The position numbers were made by a program, and so were the translations under genes. A DNA stretch of 64,000 nucleotides from assembly GCA_949130495.1 (NCBI GenBank), contig OX422215.1, forward strand, positions 524,701,755 to 524,765,754, in the 5' to 3' direction. This document shows positions 37,317 to 48,042 of the stretch, piece after piece (the stretch's first letter is position 1; each line of letters begins with the position of its first letter). The notes beneath the pieces were generated by a model that worked only from the letters and a program-made list of their open reading frames with translations, did no database searches and had not been told where the DNA came from. Source of the stretch: Sambucus nigra (Eukaryota > Streptophyta > Magnoliopsida > Dipsacales > Adoxaceae).

Positions 37317-37408
37317 GTTATTTTTATTTTATTTTATTTATTTTGAAATCATGTTTCTTTCATGTTTGATAAAATGTGCCACTGATAACAATGTTTATTT
37401 ATTTGCAG
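37317..37408 (+). other. Intron 1 of the opposite-strand gene
   Basis: 92 bp, GGATAG|GTTATT to TTTGCAG|TTGATAG, T-rich. Removing it joins ATA-G to TT-GAT in frame. Confidence 0.75.
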
Positions 37409-37874
37409 TTGATAGCAAGAGAAAGTGCCCAAAAGAAGCAGATGTCAATATAAGGCATTTGAAACTTATCTGGAGTCTGCATCAAAGTGTTGCTGATGAG
37501 CACATCAGATCAGCTTCGTATCTGCTGCAGTACAAGGGCTACACCACTTCTTTCACTGCTCGTCTAGTGATAAGTGAATCAGAGCCAGTACCAGCTTCCA
37601 CAAGCTCATCGCCTGAATCCCATATTCCTTTAAGTGAAAGGATGAAGAAGAGAAGACCTCCTACCCTGTTTGAGAAAACTGCTTCCGGTTCTGGGGAGGC
37701 AAAAAGGATTAGGATTAATGTCCCAAAGGAGAGGACGAAGAAAAATGATGCACCTCCCTCAGCTGCTGCAGTTGCGAAGGTTGCTGAGAAGCCCGCAGTG
37801 GCTCCGAGCAGGTCTGCTGCTCCTGGAGAGGTGATTGTGATATCACCGACCAAGGATTCTTCCTTAGTTGAATC

Positions 37875-38446
37875 TAGGGGTGTTCAAAAAACCGACTGGA
37901 CCGACGGATCGAACCGAACCGAGCCGAACCGACCCTTTTTTTCCGGTCTTTTTTCTTAATCGGTCCGGTCTCGGTTTATTTTTTTGGTGGACCGACCTAG
38001 TCGGTCCGGTCCACGGTTTACAGTTTCAAAAACCCTGTTAGGACTGACCCGGACCGACTGTATCTAAAATAATATATTTTTACATATATATGTATATGTA
38101 TAAGATAAATAAATAGTAAAAGTATATTTTTCAATATTTGATTAGTTTAAATTATAGTTTAATCCAATAGTAGGTTTGTTTTAATCGCAAATTTTGATAT
38201 TTTTTAGTTTTTAATGTTTGAAAAAAATAGACTCGGGTATATTTTTACTATTATAAATGATGTAATTCATTAATGTGAGGACCGACGGCTTAGACCGGAC
38301 CGACCCTATAAAAAATCGAACCGACTAGGGTCGGTTAACCGACATTATCGGTCCGGTCTTGGTCCATTTTTTTAGAGGACCGACCAAGTCAGTCCGGTCC
38401 AAAAAAACCCTTAAAATCGAACCGGACCGGACCGCGAACACCCCTA
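37875..38446. mobile_element. hAT-type MITE inside the opposite-strand gene
   Basis: 572 bp with perfect 11-bp inverted ends TAGGGGTGTTC and GAACACCCCTA, and an 8-bp target duplication GTTGAATC (37867-37874 and 38447-38454). The interior has CCGACC/GGTCGG-rich inverted parts at both ends and an AT-rich centre, with no transposase. The host reading frame continues cleanly on the other side, so insertion is what broke exon 2. Confidence 0.92.
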
Positions 38447-38674
38447 GTTGAATCTGTACCTGTTCCCCCGGGGAGGCTGAAGAAGAGCTCCTCGGTCAAT
38501 TTGGCTGACACCATTACTCATCCTCCAGCTGCTGGGACTGGAATTCCCACTTTTATTCCCCCGAGCTCTGCCATGAGCTCGGTAAAGTCCTGGACCATTC
38601 CCGAGGTCCAAGATACTGAAGAAAACCTTACTCGGGACATGGTTACTTCACTAGCTGCTCGTCACCTTACTTCT

Positions 38675-38752
38675 GTAAGTCTTCTTACTTTCAACTTTTC
38701 ATATTTCCTTTGTTATTTCTGTTTCTAACTTGTTTTCTTTTTCTGTTCACAG
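38675..38752 (+). other. Intron 2 of the opposite-strand gene
   Basis: 78 bp, ACTTCT|GTAAGTCTT to TGTTCACAG|TTGACG. The 5' site is the consensus GTAAGT, the middle is T-rich, and the phase is 0. Confidence 0.85.
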
Positions 38753-39585
38753 TTGACGAGCTGCTTCAATATAATCCTGAAGAAGGATGAAGCGATTAAG
38801 GCTTCTTGCTCCTCATCCAGTGTGGAGGGAGCTCTGAAAGAAGCTACCAAGTCTCTGGCAGATTCTCGCCAGAAATATGTTGATGACAAAGCTGTCTGGG
38901 AGAGGAAGCTTGCCTCCGCCGAGCAAGAAAAAGCTCGAGCTGCTGATGCCTCCAAGGAGTTGGAGAAGAGAATAAATGCCCAAGAGAAGGCTAATAAGGA
39001 GCTTGAAGAGAAGCTGAAAACTGTTGGAGAGTTTGAAGATAAACTCAGGGCCGCCGAGGAGGAGTTGGCTAAACTTCGGGAAGTAGGTCGGCAGAAAGAG
39101 GAGGCTGAAAATAAATTGAAGGTTGTTGAGAACCTGATGTCCGAGCAGCTTTCCTCGGAGAAATTGAAGAGGAAGATGGCTGTGAAGAAGTCCTTGAGCT
39201 CTGGCTGGGACAAGGGGTGGAACAAAGGGTTGGCTGCTATGGTGTTGCAAGTGGACTATAGCAGCCTGAAGTACTTTAGGGATGGATGGGTTGCTGCCCT
39301 TCAGGAAATGAAGGTGGACGAGTCTTCCGAGCTCTTCCAGAGACATATCCCTGGTCCTCCTCCAACTCCAGAAGAATTAGAAGAGGACGAAGCTACCTCT
39401 GAAGAGTCTTCGATGATGATGGGAGATCATGCCCTAACCATCCAACCTGCTGCTGAGGAAAATCAGCAAGTCATTTCTTCCTAAGAGCAACTGCCTACTC
39501 TCCCTGAACAACTATCTCTTACCTCCGAGCAGCCTACCTCTTTATCCCAGCCTCCCGAAAATGTTTTGGGAGACGAGGAGAAGGT

Positions 39586-39758
39586 GTAAAGTTGTTCATG
39601 TTTATCTTTATGTTTTTCTTTCTCTTCATCAAATGTAACCCTGAATTATGATCTAATAACACTTAAACTTTTTGCATACTGTTGTCTATTTTCTATTCAT
39701 ACTCTGCTTATTCTTCTTATTGATGATTGCTCTTCTTTCTCTGCTAATTTCTGGCCAG
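39586..39758 (+). other. Intron 3 of the opposite-strand gene
   Basis: 173 bp, GAAGGT|GTAAAGTT to TCTGGCCAG|GATGG. This donor restores frame (GT+G gives Val before ATG GAA CTG); the donor two bases upstream does not. Confidence 0.7.
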
Positions 39759-41299
39759 GATGGAACTGTTATCTGCCCATAATACAAAATTACTGAGACA
39801 ATGTAATGAGTACTTTATGGCTGGTCACACAGACCTGAGTACTGCACAAGTTGTCGACATCCTTGGTGATGAAGCTTCAGAACAGGCAGTGGAAGCATAT
39901 CAATATCTGAAGTGTCTGCTCGATCGGGCTGTAGCCGATAATGTTGCCTATTATGAAATGATCGAGGACCTTCAAAGCATCCTCGAAGACCTTCAGCTTC
40001 AATACAAAGAATCCACTGCCTTGTTGCATGAGGGGTACAAGAAGAAGTACCAGCAGATTGTTGCCGACAAGGGCTACGAGAAGCTCTTTGCTGGGTATGA
40101 TGTGAGGGAGAGAACCTTGAGAGGTGAGGTCGAAGAATGCAGACAAATTGCTGAGTTGCTGGAAAAGGAAAACAACAACCTGCAAAAGGAGCTGACACAA
40201 TTGAAGTCTGCAGCTTCCACTTCTAGTGCCTTGATCCCAGTGACCGACGAGGGATTTTCGTTCTTAGAGGTTGAGAACGCTAAGTTAAGGGAAGAGTTGG
40301 ACACCTTGAGGAGGTCGAGCCCTTCCACATCTTTTCGGGGTCGAGCAAGAGCTCCTCGGGGACGAGCAAGAGCAGCTCGGGTTCTTATCGAGGAACAGAG
40401 GACTCAGTCTGCCTTAGAGAATCAGGCCTTCCAACTAATAACGAAGAACCAGGCGTTATCTGATATGTCAAAGAAGATTAGGGACCTGGAGAAATAGCTC
40501 GCTGCGCAGAAGTCAGTCTTGGAGAACAAGGAGCTTTTCATCAAGAATCTCCACGAGCAGCTAGAAAAGCTAGCATATCAATTCCACAAAAAGCCCAGGG
40601 AGTTCTGGATGGCTGGATACAACGAAGCATTATTCCACTTGGATGATCGTATCCAGAATGCCAACAATGAGGGCTATAAGCAAGGCTGGTTGAATGCCTT
40701 AGGTGTGTTGAAGCTCGAACAAGGTCATTATCTGTGGGACTACCATGATCCCGGGTTGCTCGACTTGCCTGTGCCACCATATAATTTGGACATGGATTGG
40801 ATCCCTGCTCGGGCCATTCCTCGGAGCTTAATTTCAAAGTATCTCGGTGACTACAATTTACATTCTCAAATCTAGGTATCTCGTCCCGAGCATCTTTTAG
40901 ATCGACCATCCGTGATGAATACAAGGATGTTGAAAGATCTTAATTTCATCAATTCTCCTCTGTCTTTAAATGATCCGCCTGCTGGCGAGGAACCTGTGTC
41001 AAAAGCAGAGGGGAAGAGACCAGTAGAATAGGAACTTTTGATGTAATAATCAGTATACATTTCAATATCAATGTACTTGTAATTTATTTTGAATTCAATG
41101 AAAAACTCTCATTTGGTTTGCAAATCTTGATTGTTATTGTCTTGTAGTTATCAAACACTTTATATTTGCGTATATCTGTTAAAAAGATAACAATATTGTG
41201 TTGTTTGTCAACCAACTCAGTAATAATTAAAAACTACAAGTATCGGTACTGTTGCTCGATCACTTAATAATAAAGTAATGAGTATAAAAATGTTGTTTA

Positions 41300-41810
41300 A
41301 AATTTTTCCAACCAACCAAGGTCGTTAAATTATGCTTGTCGACCAACTACAGTTAGTGGGTTTTTATCCCCGACCAGCCATACTCGGTAGATTTTTCATA
41401 AAATGTGTTCGACCAACCAAGGTCGTTAAAATTTTTCCAACCAACCAAGGTCGTTAAATTATGCTTGTCGACCAACTACAGTTAGTGGGTTTTTATCCCC
41501 GACCAACCATACTTGGTAGATTTTTGCACTTTCTGGAATAATCTTATCTCCCGACCAACATAAGTTGGCATTTGCGAGAATATTTTGTTTCCTAGCCAAA
41601 CAGGTTGGCATTTTTAGGAATATTTCGTTTCCTAGCCAAATAGGTTGGCATTTTTAGGAATATTTCGTTTCCTAGCCAATCGAAGTTGGCATTTTTAGGA
41701 ATATTTTATTTCCTAACCAACCGAAGTTGGCATTTTTAGGAATATTTTGTTTCCTAACCAAACCAACCGAAGTTGGCATTTTTAGGAATATTTTGCTGAG
41801 CAGTCTGGAG
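41300..41810. repeat. E4 tandem repeats downstream of pol
   Basis: Two kinds of repeat. A unit of about 130 bp (CCAACCAAGGTCGTTAAA, GTCGACCAACTACAGTTAG) occurs twice at 41304-41400 and 41430-41525. Then about six copies of a 42-46-bp unit (GTTGGCATTTTTAGGAATAT, TTTCCTAGCCAA) run from 41569 to 41808. They lie between pol and the end of the opposite-strand gene, the region known in this lineage for variable tandem repeats. Confidence 0.88.
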
Positions 41811-41934
41811 CTTTGCCGAGTTTTGCCGAGTAGTGTGTAGCACTAGTATTCCCCAAAAAATTCTCAAAAAAAGGAGAAACTTTAGCATAATATCTTCATT
41901 TTATTCATACTGATGAAACTGTGTTACATATACA

Positions 41935-43341
41935 TCACTGATAATACTTACGCAGGTGCTCTGCGTTCCATACGTTCTTAAACTCCTCTCCCTCTAGAGT
42001 TGCTATTCGATAGGTTCCTGGCCGAACAACTTCTGTAACTCGGTATGGTCCATGCCAATTTGCCTTCAGCTTATTGTGCTTTTGAATTACTTTCTTTAGC
42101 ACATAATCTCCTTCTTTCAGGTCCCATTTCTTCACCCTCTTGTTGTAGAACAAAGTTGTTCGCTGCTGGTAAGCAGCATTTCTAAGGGCTGCTTCTTCTC
42201 TAACTTCCTCGAGCATATCTAAATCCAGTCTTCTCATTAAGTCGTTGACAGGGGAATTGAAATTCAGTACCCTGTGCGTTGGGAGGCCCAACTCAGCAGG
42301 TATGACAGCTTCACTTCCAAACGCCAGCATATATGGTGATTCTCCAGTTGCTACTCGGGGTGTAGTTTGGTAAGCCCAAAGTACTGATTGTAGCTCGTTG
42401 ATCCAGTTTGCTTTCGCACCATCCAATCTTTTCTTCAAACCATTCAGCAGCGTTCTGTTCGTCACTTCAGTTTGTCCATTGCTTTAAAGATGGCCTGGTG
42501 CTGAGTGGACCTTCAAAATGTTTGACTGATGACAATAGGCGGCAAACTCCTCGTTATCAAATTGTGTTCCATGGTCTGTGATGAAGGCATGAGGAAGACC
42601 ATATCGGTAAATGATGTTCTTCCAAATAAATTGGTACACCTTCTCGTACGTCATGTCAATGAGTGGTTCAGCTTCTACCCACTTAGTAAAATAATCCACT
42701 GCGACGACGAGATACTTGAATCTTCCTCGGGTTGTTGGCAGTGGCCCAACCAAATCAATTCCCCATATGGAAAATGGCCAAGGGGAAATTATGGGTGTCA
42801 ATAATGCTTGTGGAGTTCTTCGTATGTTGGAAAAGCGTTGGCACTTATCGCATTTCTTGGCATAAGCTATACAATCAGCTCTCATCGTCGGCCAGTAGTA
42901 TCCTTGCGTCATCACCCTTTGTAAAAGCGTCCGACCTGCTACATGTGCTCCACAAGACCCTTCATGGATTTCTTCAATTAATTCTTTCACCTCGGAGGGA
43001 TGTACACACCTCTGCAAACCTGCCATAATTCCTCGTCTATATGAAACACTATTAGTTAATACATACCGAGCAGCTTTAAACTTCAATTTCTTGGCTGCAA
43101 GTTTGTCAATTGGCAATTCTCCCTCCTTGATATACGCCCTGATGGGGTCCATCCAAGATGGTCCTAAATCAAGGGTGATAAAGTTCATCGTAAGATCTTC
43201 ATCTATACTCCGACCAACTAACACTTCAATTGGGATTGTTCGTCGTAGCTTGGTGCGAGTAGCTGATGCTAGTCGAGCTAGGGCATCTGCTCTAGCATTC
43301 TCCATTCTTGGTATTCTGACCAGCTGAATAGCGGCAAATTC
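41935..43341 (-). pseudogene. E4 integrase
   Basis: Integrase inserts the DNA copy. The part just upstream (MENARADALARLAS) links it to RNase H. The zinc-binding region H-x-H-C-C is seen as HEGSCGAHVAGR and KKCDKCQRF. The core has the first Asp in WGIDLVGPLP, the second in TDHGTQF, and the Glu 35 residues later in NGQTEVTNR, so the DDE triad is intact. A TAA at 42484-42486 lies between the second Asp and the Glu, where the lineage has Gln in a HPQSNGQ-type motif. The C-terminal domain reads LKEGDYVLKKV, LKANWHGPYRV, YRIATLEGEEF, ending at 41935. No chromodomain is present, as expected for Tat. Confidence 0.88.
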
Positions 43342-44132
43342 TTACACCAGCTCCTTTGCCTTTGCATGATATCTGATCATTAATTCTCCTCTAACTGCAT
43401 AAGCTCCCATCATTTGGTTTACGATCAATTGAGAGTCACTGAAGATCACAACCTGTTGCGCCTCCATAATTTTTGCCAGATTAAGCCCTGCAATCATGGC
43501 CTCATATTCAGCCTCATTGTTGGAAGCTTTGAATTGGAAACGCAAGGCGTATTCCATGTCGACCTCGTCTGGAGTGCTCAAAACTATCCCCGCGCCACAT
43601 CCTGCAGTGCAAGATGAACCATCCACATATAACCTCCATATAGGTAATTCGTCTTCAAATTTCTGATAAGTCAGACTTCCTCGGTGACAAATTTGTTGCT
43701 TCCCTTCCTCCTCAGATTTTTCTTGCTCTTCGTCGATCATTTCTTCTTGCCCTTTTACCAACCGGAGTTGGTCTGAGCTCGAATTCAATGATCCCGTAAC
43801 ATCCACTTGCCTTTTTACCAGCCGGAGTTGGTCTGAGCTAGTGTTTGTTGATCCTGTAACATCCACAGGTTGATCAGTAAACAACTTTTGTTCCTCATCC
43901 GGAGTGCTCACCACTATCTCTGCACCACATCCTGTAATATCCACATGCCCTTTTACCAATCGGAATTAGTCTGAGCTAGTGTTTGTTGATCTTGTGACAT
44001 CCACAGGTTGATCAACGAGCAACTTCTGCTCCTCGGGGGTATCAGGATAGGTGAACTCCGCTATAAAATCTGCTACAACCTGCCCTTTTAGTGATGATCT
44101 GGGTTCATAAACTATATCATATTCACCGAGTT
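43342..44132 (-). pseudogene. E4 repeat-bearing linker and second (archaeal-type) RNase H
   Basis: After the shift, the frame reads LKGQVVADFIAEFT and then a linker made of three imperfect copies of a SSDQLRLVK-containing unit, with acidic residues. A full RNase H domain follows: WRLYVDGSSCTAGCGAGIV, ASNNEAEYEAMIAGL, VIFSDSQLIVNQMMG. This extra RNase H is characteristic of Tat elements. The linker also holds GCGAEIVVSTPDEE, a near copy of GCGAGIVLSTPDEV from the RNase H itself. Stops: TAA at 43966-43968 and 43342-43344. In two sister repeat units the first of these positions is CAA (Gln), so the C-to-T change can be seen directly. Confidence 0.85.
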
Positions 44133-45506
44133 CTATTGCCAGTACATCAATCTTCCTGATTTTTCTGGTTTATGAAGGGCTTGCCTCAATGGCATATCGA
44201 TATATACTACTATGGTATGAGCCTGGAAGTATGGTCTCATTCTTCTACTTGCCTCAATCAATGCCAATGCTAACTTCTCCAGCCTTGGATATCTGATCTC
44301 TGCTCCTCGGAATGCTTTACTTGTGTAGTAAATTAGTTTTTGCACTCCATTCTCCACTCTGATCAACGCCGAGCTAACTGCATTCTCGGATACTGCCAGG
44401 TACAAATACATTTTTTCTCCCATCACCGGCCTGGACAGCAGTGGAGGTGCTCCCAAGTATTTCTTCAAGTCTTGAAAAGCCTTCTCACATTCGTCATTCC
44501 ACTCAAAAGTCTTTCTGAGTGTTTTGAAAAATGGGAGATATCTATCAGTTGCTCGTGATACAAATCTGCTGAGTGCTGCTACTCGTCCTGTAAGACTCTG
44601 TACTTCCTTCTTCGTCATCGGAGATCGCAACCCTAATAGAGCTTTGATCTTTTCAGGATTTGCTTCAATGCCTCTTTGATTGACAATGTACCTGAGAAAC
44701 ATGCCTTCTCGTACTCTAAATATGCACTTCGTCGGGTTCAGCTTCATTTGGTATTTATCTAGTTGATCAAAAGTTTGATTTAAATCAACTAGATGATCAG
44801 CAGCTTTCTTGCTTTTTGTCAGCATGTCGTCAATATAGACTTTCATATTGTCACTGATTTGTTCAGCAAAGACCTTGTTCATCAGCCTCTGATATGTCGC
44901 ACCTGCATTTTTCAAACCAAAAGGCATAACATTATAACAATAAGTTACCCTAGGGGTAATAAAAGAGGTACTCTCCCTGTCTTCAGGTTTCATTTTGATC
45001 TGATTGTAACCAGAATAAGCATCCATGAAGCTCAGCAACTCGTGTCCCGAGGTAGCATCCACCAGTTGATCAATTCGGGGTAATGGAAAGTGATCCTTTG
45101 GGCATGCTTTGTTGAGGTCGGTGAAGTCTACACACATCCTCCACTTGTTGTTTTTCTTCTTTACCATTACCACATTAACTAACCAATCTGGATACTTAAC
45201 ATCTTCAACGAAATAAGCTTTCTGGAGCTTCTCGACTTCCTCCTGTATAGCTTGATTCTTCTCGGGACTGAATACTCTTCTTCTCTGCTTCACAGGCTTG
45301 ATCTCCTTATTCACATTGAGCTCGTGACATAAGAAGTTTGGGTCTATCCCAGGCATATCTTCATGACTCCACGCAAAAGTTTGTCTTATGCTTCTAAGGA
45401 AAGTTATCAATTCTTGTTTTAATGAGGTATCCAACGGCGAACCTATTTAAGAAGTTCGTTCAGGGTGCTCGTCGTCCAGAATGATATTTTCAGTAGCTTC
45501 CACCAC
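44133..45506 (-). pseudogene. E4 reverse transcriptase and first RNase H
   Basis: RT copies element RNA into DNA. Motifs in order: MCVDFTDLNKACPKD, LPRIDQLVDATSGHELLSF, MPFGLKNAGATYQRLMN and the catalytic VYIDDML (near 44830), with both aspartates kept. The RNase H part follows (LEKLALALIEASRRMRPYF; a VVYIDMPLRQAL stretch). The frame is the same as gag-protease, with an upstream TAA at 45447-45449. Near 44133-44150 one base seems to be missing: reading shifts there and continues as AIELGEYDIVYEPR in another frame. The TAG at 44133 is therefore out of the true frame. Confidence 0.88.
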
Positions 45507-46199
45507 TTAACCCTTCACGAGTTGCGACTCATCTCTAGGATCCAATGTTTCAATTTTTGCACCTTCATCCACTTGATAAGTAGTAGTCTTTTTCTTTGAT
45601 TCTTCCAGTTCTTCTTGCTCGACGGATGAATAATAGCATTCCCGAGCTACTTTCTGATCACCTTTCACAACTCCTACTCCAAAGTTTGTTGGAAATTTCA
45701 GGCACTGATGCACTGTAGATGGTACAACCTTGAACTTCTTCAATCCTACTCTTCCCATGATGATATTGTACGATGATTGGACATTCTTATCCATCACGAA
45801 GAAACATATTCTTTCTATCCGACAAGCAGGCCACGTACCAATAAATATATCCAACTTGATCGTCCCAAGTGGAAATACTTTCTCGCCAGCAAAACCGATG
45901 AGGGGTCTGTGATAAGGCTCCAGTTGAGATAGCTTTAGATTTAAACTATCAAAGCATGAGTAGAACATGATGTCTGCCGAGCTACCATTGTCGACCAGTA
46001 CTCTTGAAATCATAACCTCCTTCATCCTCATTTTGATCACCAATGGGTCATCATGAGGATATAGAACACCTGCGAGGTCGTTCTTTGAGAACCCAATGAC
46101 CAACTTCTCTTTATTCACCTTTCTCGGGCGATCTTCCTCAGCTAGATTTATTCGCTGAATGTACGAGCAAGCTTGTGCCTCATCGAGGTAAGCTTTTCT
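45507..46199 (-). pseudogene. E4 aspartic protease
   Basis: This is the protease that matures the polyprotein. It continues the gag frame without a shift. It contains KLVIGFSKNDLAGVLYPHDD and the active-site region RVLVDNGSSADIMF, the D-x-GSS form of Tat-type proteases, then GFAGEKVFPLGTIKLD and the YNIIMGR flap-proximal motif. The domain itself is open; the first stop is TAA at 45507-45509, followed by another TAA at 45447-45449 before RT. It is thus among the better preserved domains. Confidence 0.85.
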
Positions 46200-47978
46200 C
46201 TCTGCAGTAAGGTCTCCTCCTCCTGCATCTCCACCTGTAATAACATTACAGTCAAACGATCCAAATCGTATTGAAAATACCTCTCGTTCTGGCTGTCTTG
46301 GTTATTTGGGAAGATTGGGGTCGTCCTCGGGATCATCTTCATGGTTTCTTTTCTTTTTCTCCTCTGCTCGATGAGGAGATTTAGACCTCTCTCTAATTCG
46401 GTCGTTGTTTCTTCTTTCGCCTCCCCGATCAACATACTTTGCTAGCTTTCCTCGTCGGATGAGTGTTTCAATCTCATTCTGAATAGCTATGCAATTTTTG
46501 GTCATATGGCCATGATCCTTGTGGAATTCGCAATATTTTTCCCTATTCCTCGTGTCAGGGTCTGCCTTCATTTTCTTTGGCCAGTTTAACTCCTCGCTGT
46601 TCTTAATTTATTCCAGGACGTGGTTGATATTTGCCTTCAAAGGTGTGTAATTATCAAATTTCCTCAAGACTTCCCATGACGACCTATTTTTGGATTGTTT
46701 GTCACCACCATTGTTCTTATGTTCTTTCTTCTTAGCTTTATCACCTTCCACCTTGGTTTCTTTAGCGTTCATATTCTTCTTCGCAGACATAGCCTCCTCG
46801 GCATTCATAATCTTGGACGCTTTTCCCATCAGGTCTGACATGGTTCGAGGTGGATCTTTGGCCAAAGTGTAGTACAACTTGTTCGACAGTAGTCCACTCA
46901 TCAAAGCAGTAATCGCTGTCTTCTCCTCGTAATCAATGACTTCGAGTTTCTCGTTATTAAAACGAGTTATATAATCTCTGATACTCTCACCAGCTTTTTG
47001 TCTAACACTTAACAAATGTGCTACCCGTTTAACTGGCTTTGCTCCAAAGCAGAAATTTCGAATGAATAACTCGGCCAGTTGAAGAAAAGTTGAAATCTGA
47101 CCTCGAGGAAGATTATTATACCATATTTGAGCAGATCCGGTAAGTGTTCCCGAGAATGCTCTGCATCTCATCTCATCTAGGACAACATAGATCTCGGCTG
47201 CAGCTTGGTATTGTTCTATATGAAGGACAGGGCCAGTCTTCCCATTATACTTTGGAGTCACAACAGGTGCTTTGAACTTTGATGGTGTTGGAAAATCAAC
47301 AATGTCCTGGACAAAAGGTGTTCCTCGAACAAAGGTTCGTTGTAGAGGGTTCTTGGCCTTAGCCATTTCCCCTAATCTGTCCTTCAGCCTCTAAATAGAT
47401 CCTTTCCATGCATCATTTCCTTCCTCGGGCCTATTGGTTCGAGCAACTGATCGCGTTGAAGTGGTTTCCTAGGATTTATCTTGACGAGCAGTTGGTCGGG
47501 GTTGGGCAGATCCTTCCCTTAAGGCTGTTGATCGTCGAAAACTCCTCGACGCCGCATTAGGAGGACTTTTGTTCCTTCTAGGGCCTAATCGGTCGAAGGG
47601 AGAAACCCTACTTAACCTTTCCAATGCGCTGGTCCTTTCTGGGGAGAGAGTGACGCGTTGTTCAGTATCCGTGGCTCGCACGGACGAAGTTCGTCCAGGT
47701 TGATAAGAGAAATCTTCAGATTCTTCATTGTGATATGAATTAATACGCCTAGTAGGTGATGATGGTGCACGGGTGTTTCTTTGAATGCTTCGTGGTCCGG
47801 AATGGGATGATGCACCGCCATGGAGGGTTTGAATGAGTTGTCGCATCGTTTCTTGCATGATGGTCTGGCCTTGGGCTAGATTTGTCATTATTCCAGCTAG
47901 ATCTAAAATATTTGGCGGAGCAGATGGATTTGGAGGAGTTCCAGCGTTTCGATTGCTGGATTCTGGAATATCCGCCAT
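46200..47978 (-). pseudogene. E4 Gag
   Basis: Gag starts at the ATG at 47976-47978 (MADIPESSNRNAG), 42 bases inside the primer site. The N-terminal part is Pro/Ser/Arg-rich. The capsid domain follows (FVQDIVDFPTPSKFKAPVV; GTLTGSAQIWYNNLPRG; LAELFIRNF), then a Lys-rich spacer and a zinc knuckle CEFHKDHGHMTKNC (about 46520) of the C-x2-H-x4-H-x4-C form usual in this lineage. The frame is unshifted, but stops lie at 47469-47471 (TAG), 47391-47393 (TAG), 46608-46610 (TAA) and 46302-46304 (TAA). Each is one C-to-T change away from a Gln codon. Protease follows in the same frame. Confidence 0.85.
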
Positions 47979-48020
47979 TGATGATGAATTATTTTTTATG
48001 GAAAACGATATTACCAGTCG

Positions 48021-48040
48021 TTTCCCACAAATGACGCCAA
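48021..48040 (-). promoter_or_regulatory. E4 primer-binding site
   Basis: Two bases inside the 5' LTR, the minus strand reads TTGGCGTCATTTGTGGGAAA. It differs at only a few positions from the site of E2, so both probably use the same tRNA. Confidence 0.75.
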
Positions 48041-48042
48041 TC

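Larger units (their letters stand above)
36817..41031 (+). pseudogene. E4 opposite-strand (antisense) gene, four exons
   Basis: This gene runs against gag-pol between integrase and the 3' LTR. Exons by frame and splice signals: 36817-37316, 37409-38674, 38753-39585 and 39759-41031; all three junctions keep the frame. The N-terminus (ATG 36817; VVLEKLSEPSTSIWP, YFDVVPARIAP, RIVNGVHRLNQVH) resembles the plant family catalogued as 'putative gypsy-type transposon' (Pfam PF04195). The rest is Pro/Ser-rich, then long Lys/Glu-rich coiled coil (exon 3 and 4) and a C-terminal WMAGYNEALFHLDDR region. Breaks: two small frame shifts in exon 1 (one just before and one just after YFDVVPARIAP), a MITE in exon 2, and stops at 39482-39484, 40495-40497 and 40873-40875, each fitting a former Gln codon. 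Full length would be about 1,100 residues. Tat-lineage elements are known to carry such antisense frames; their role is unknown. Confidence 0.75.

Noticed and set aside
38725..40328. Minus-strand open frames in the antisense gene region of E4
   Set aside because: They are complements of the Lys/Glu-rich coiled-coil exons; Ser/Leu/Phe-rich composition is the mirror of that bias.
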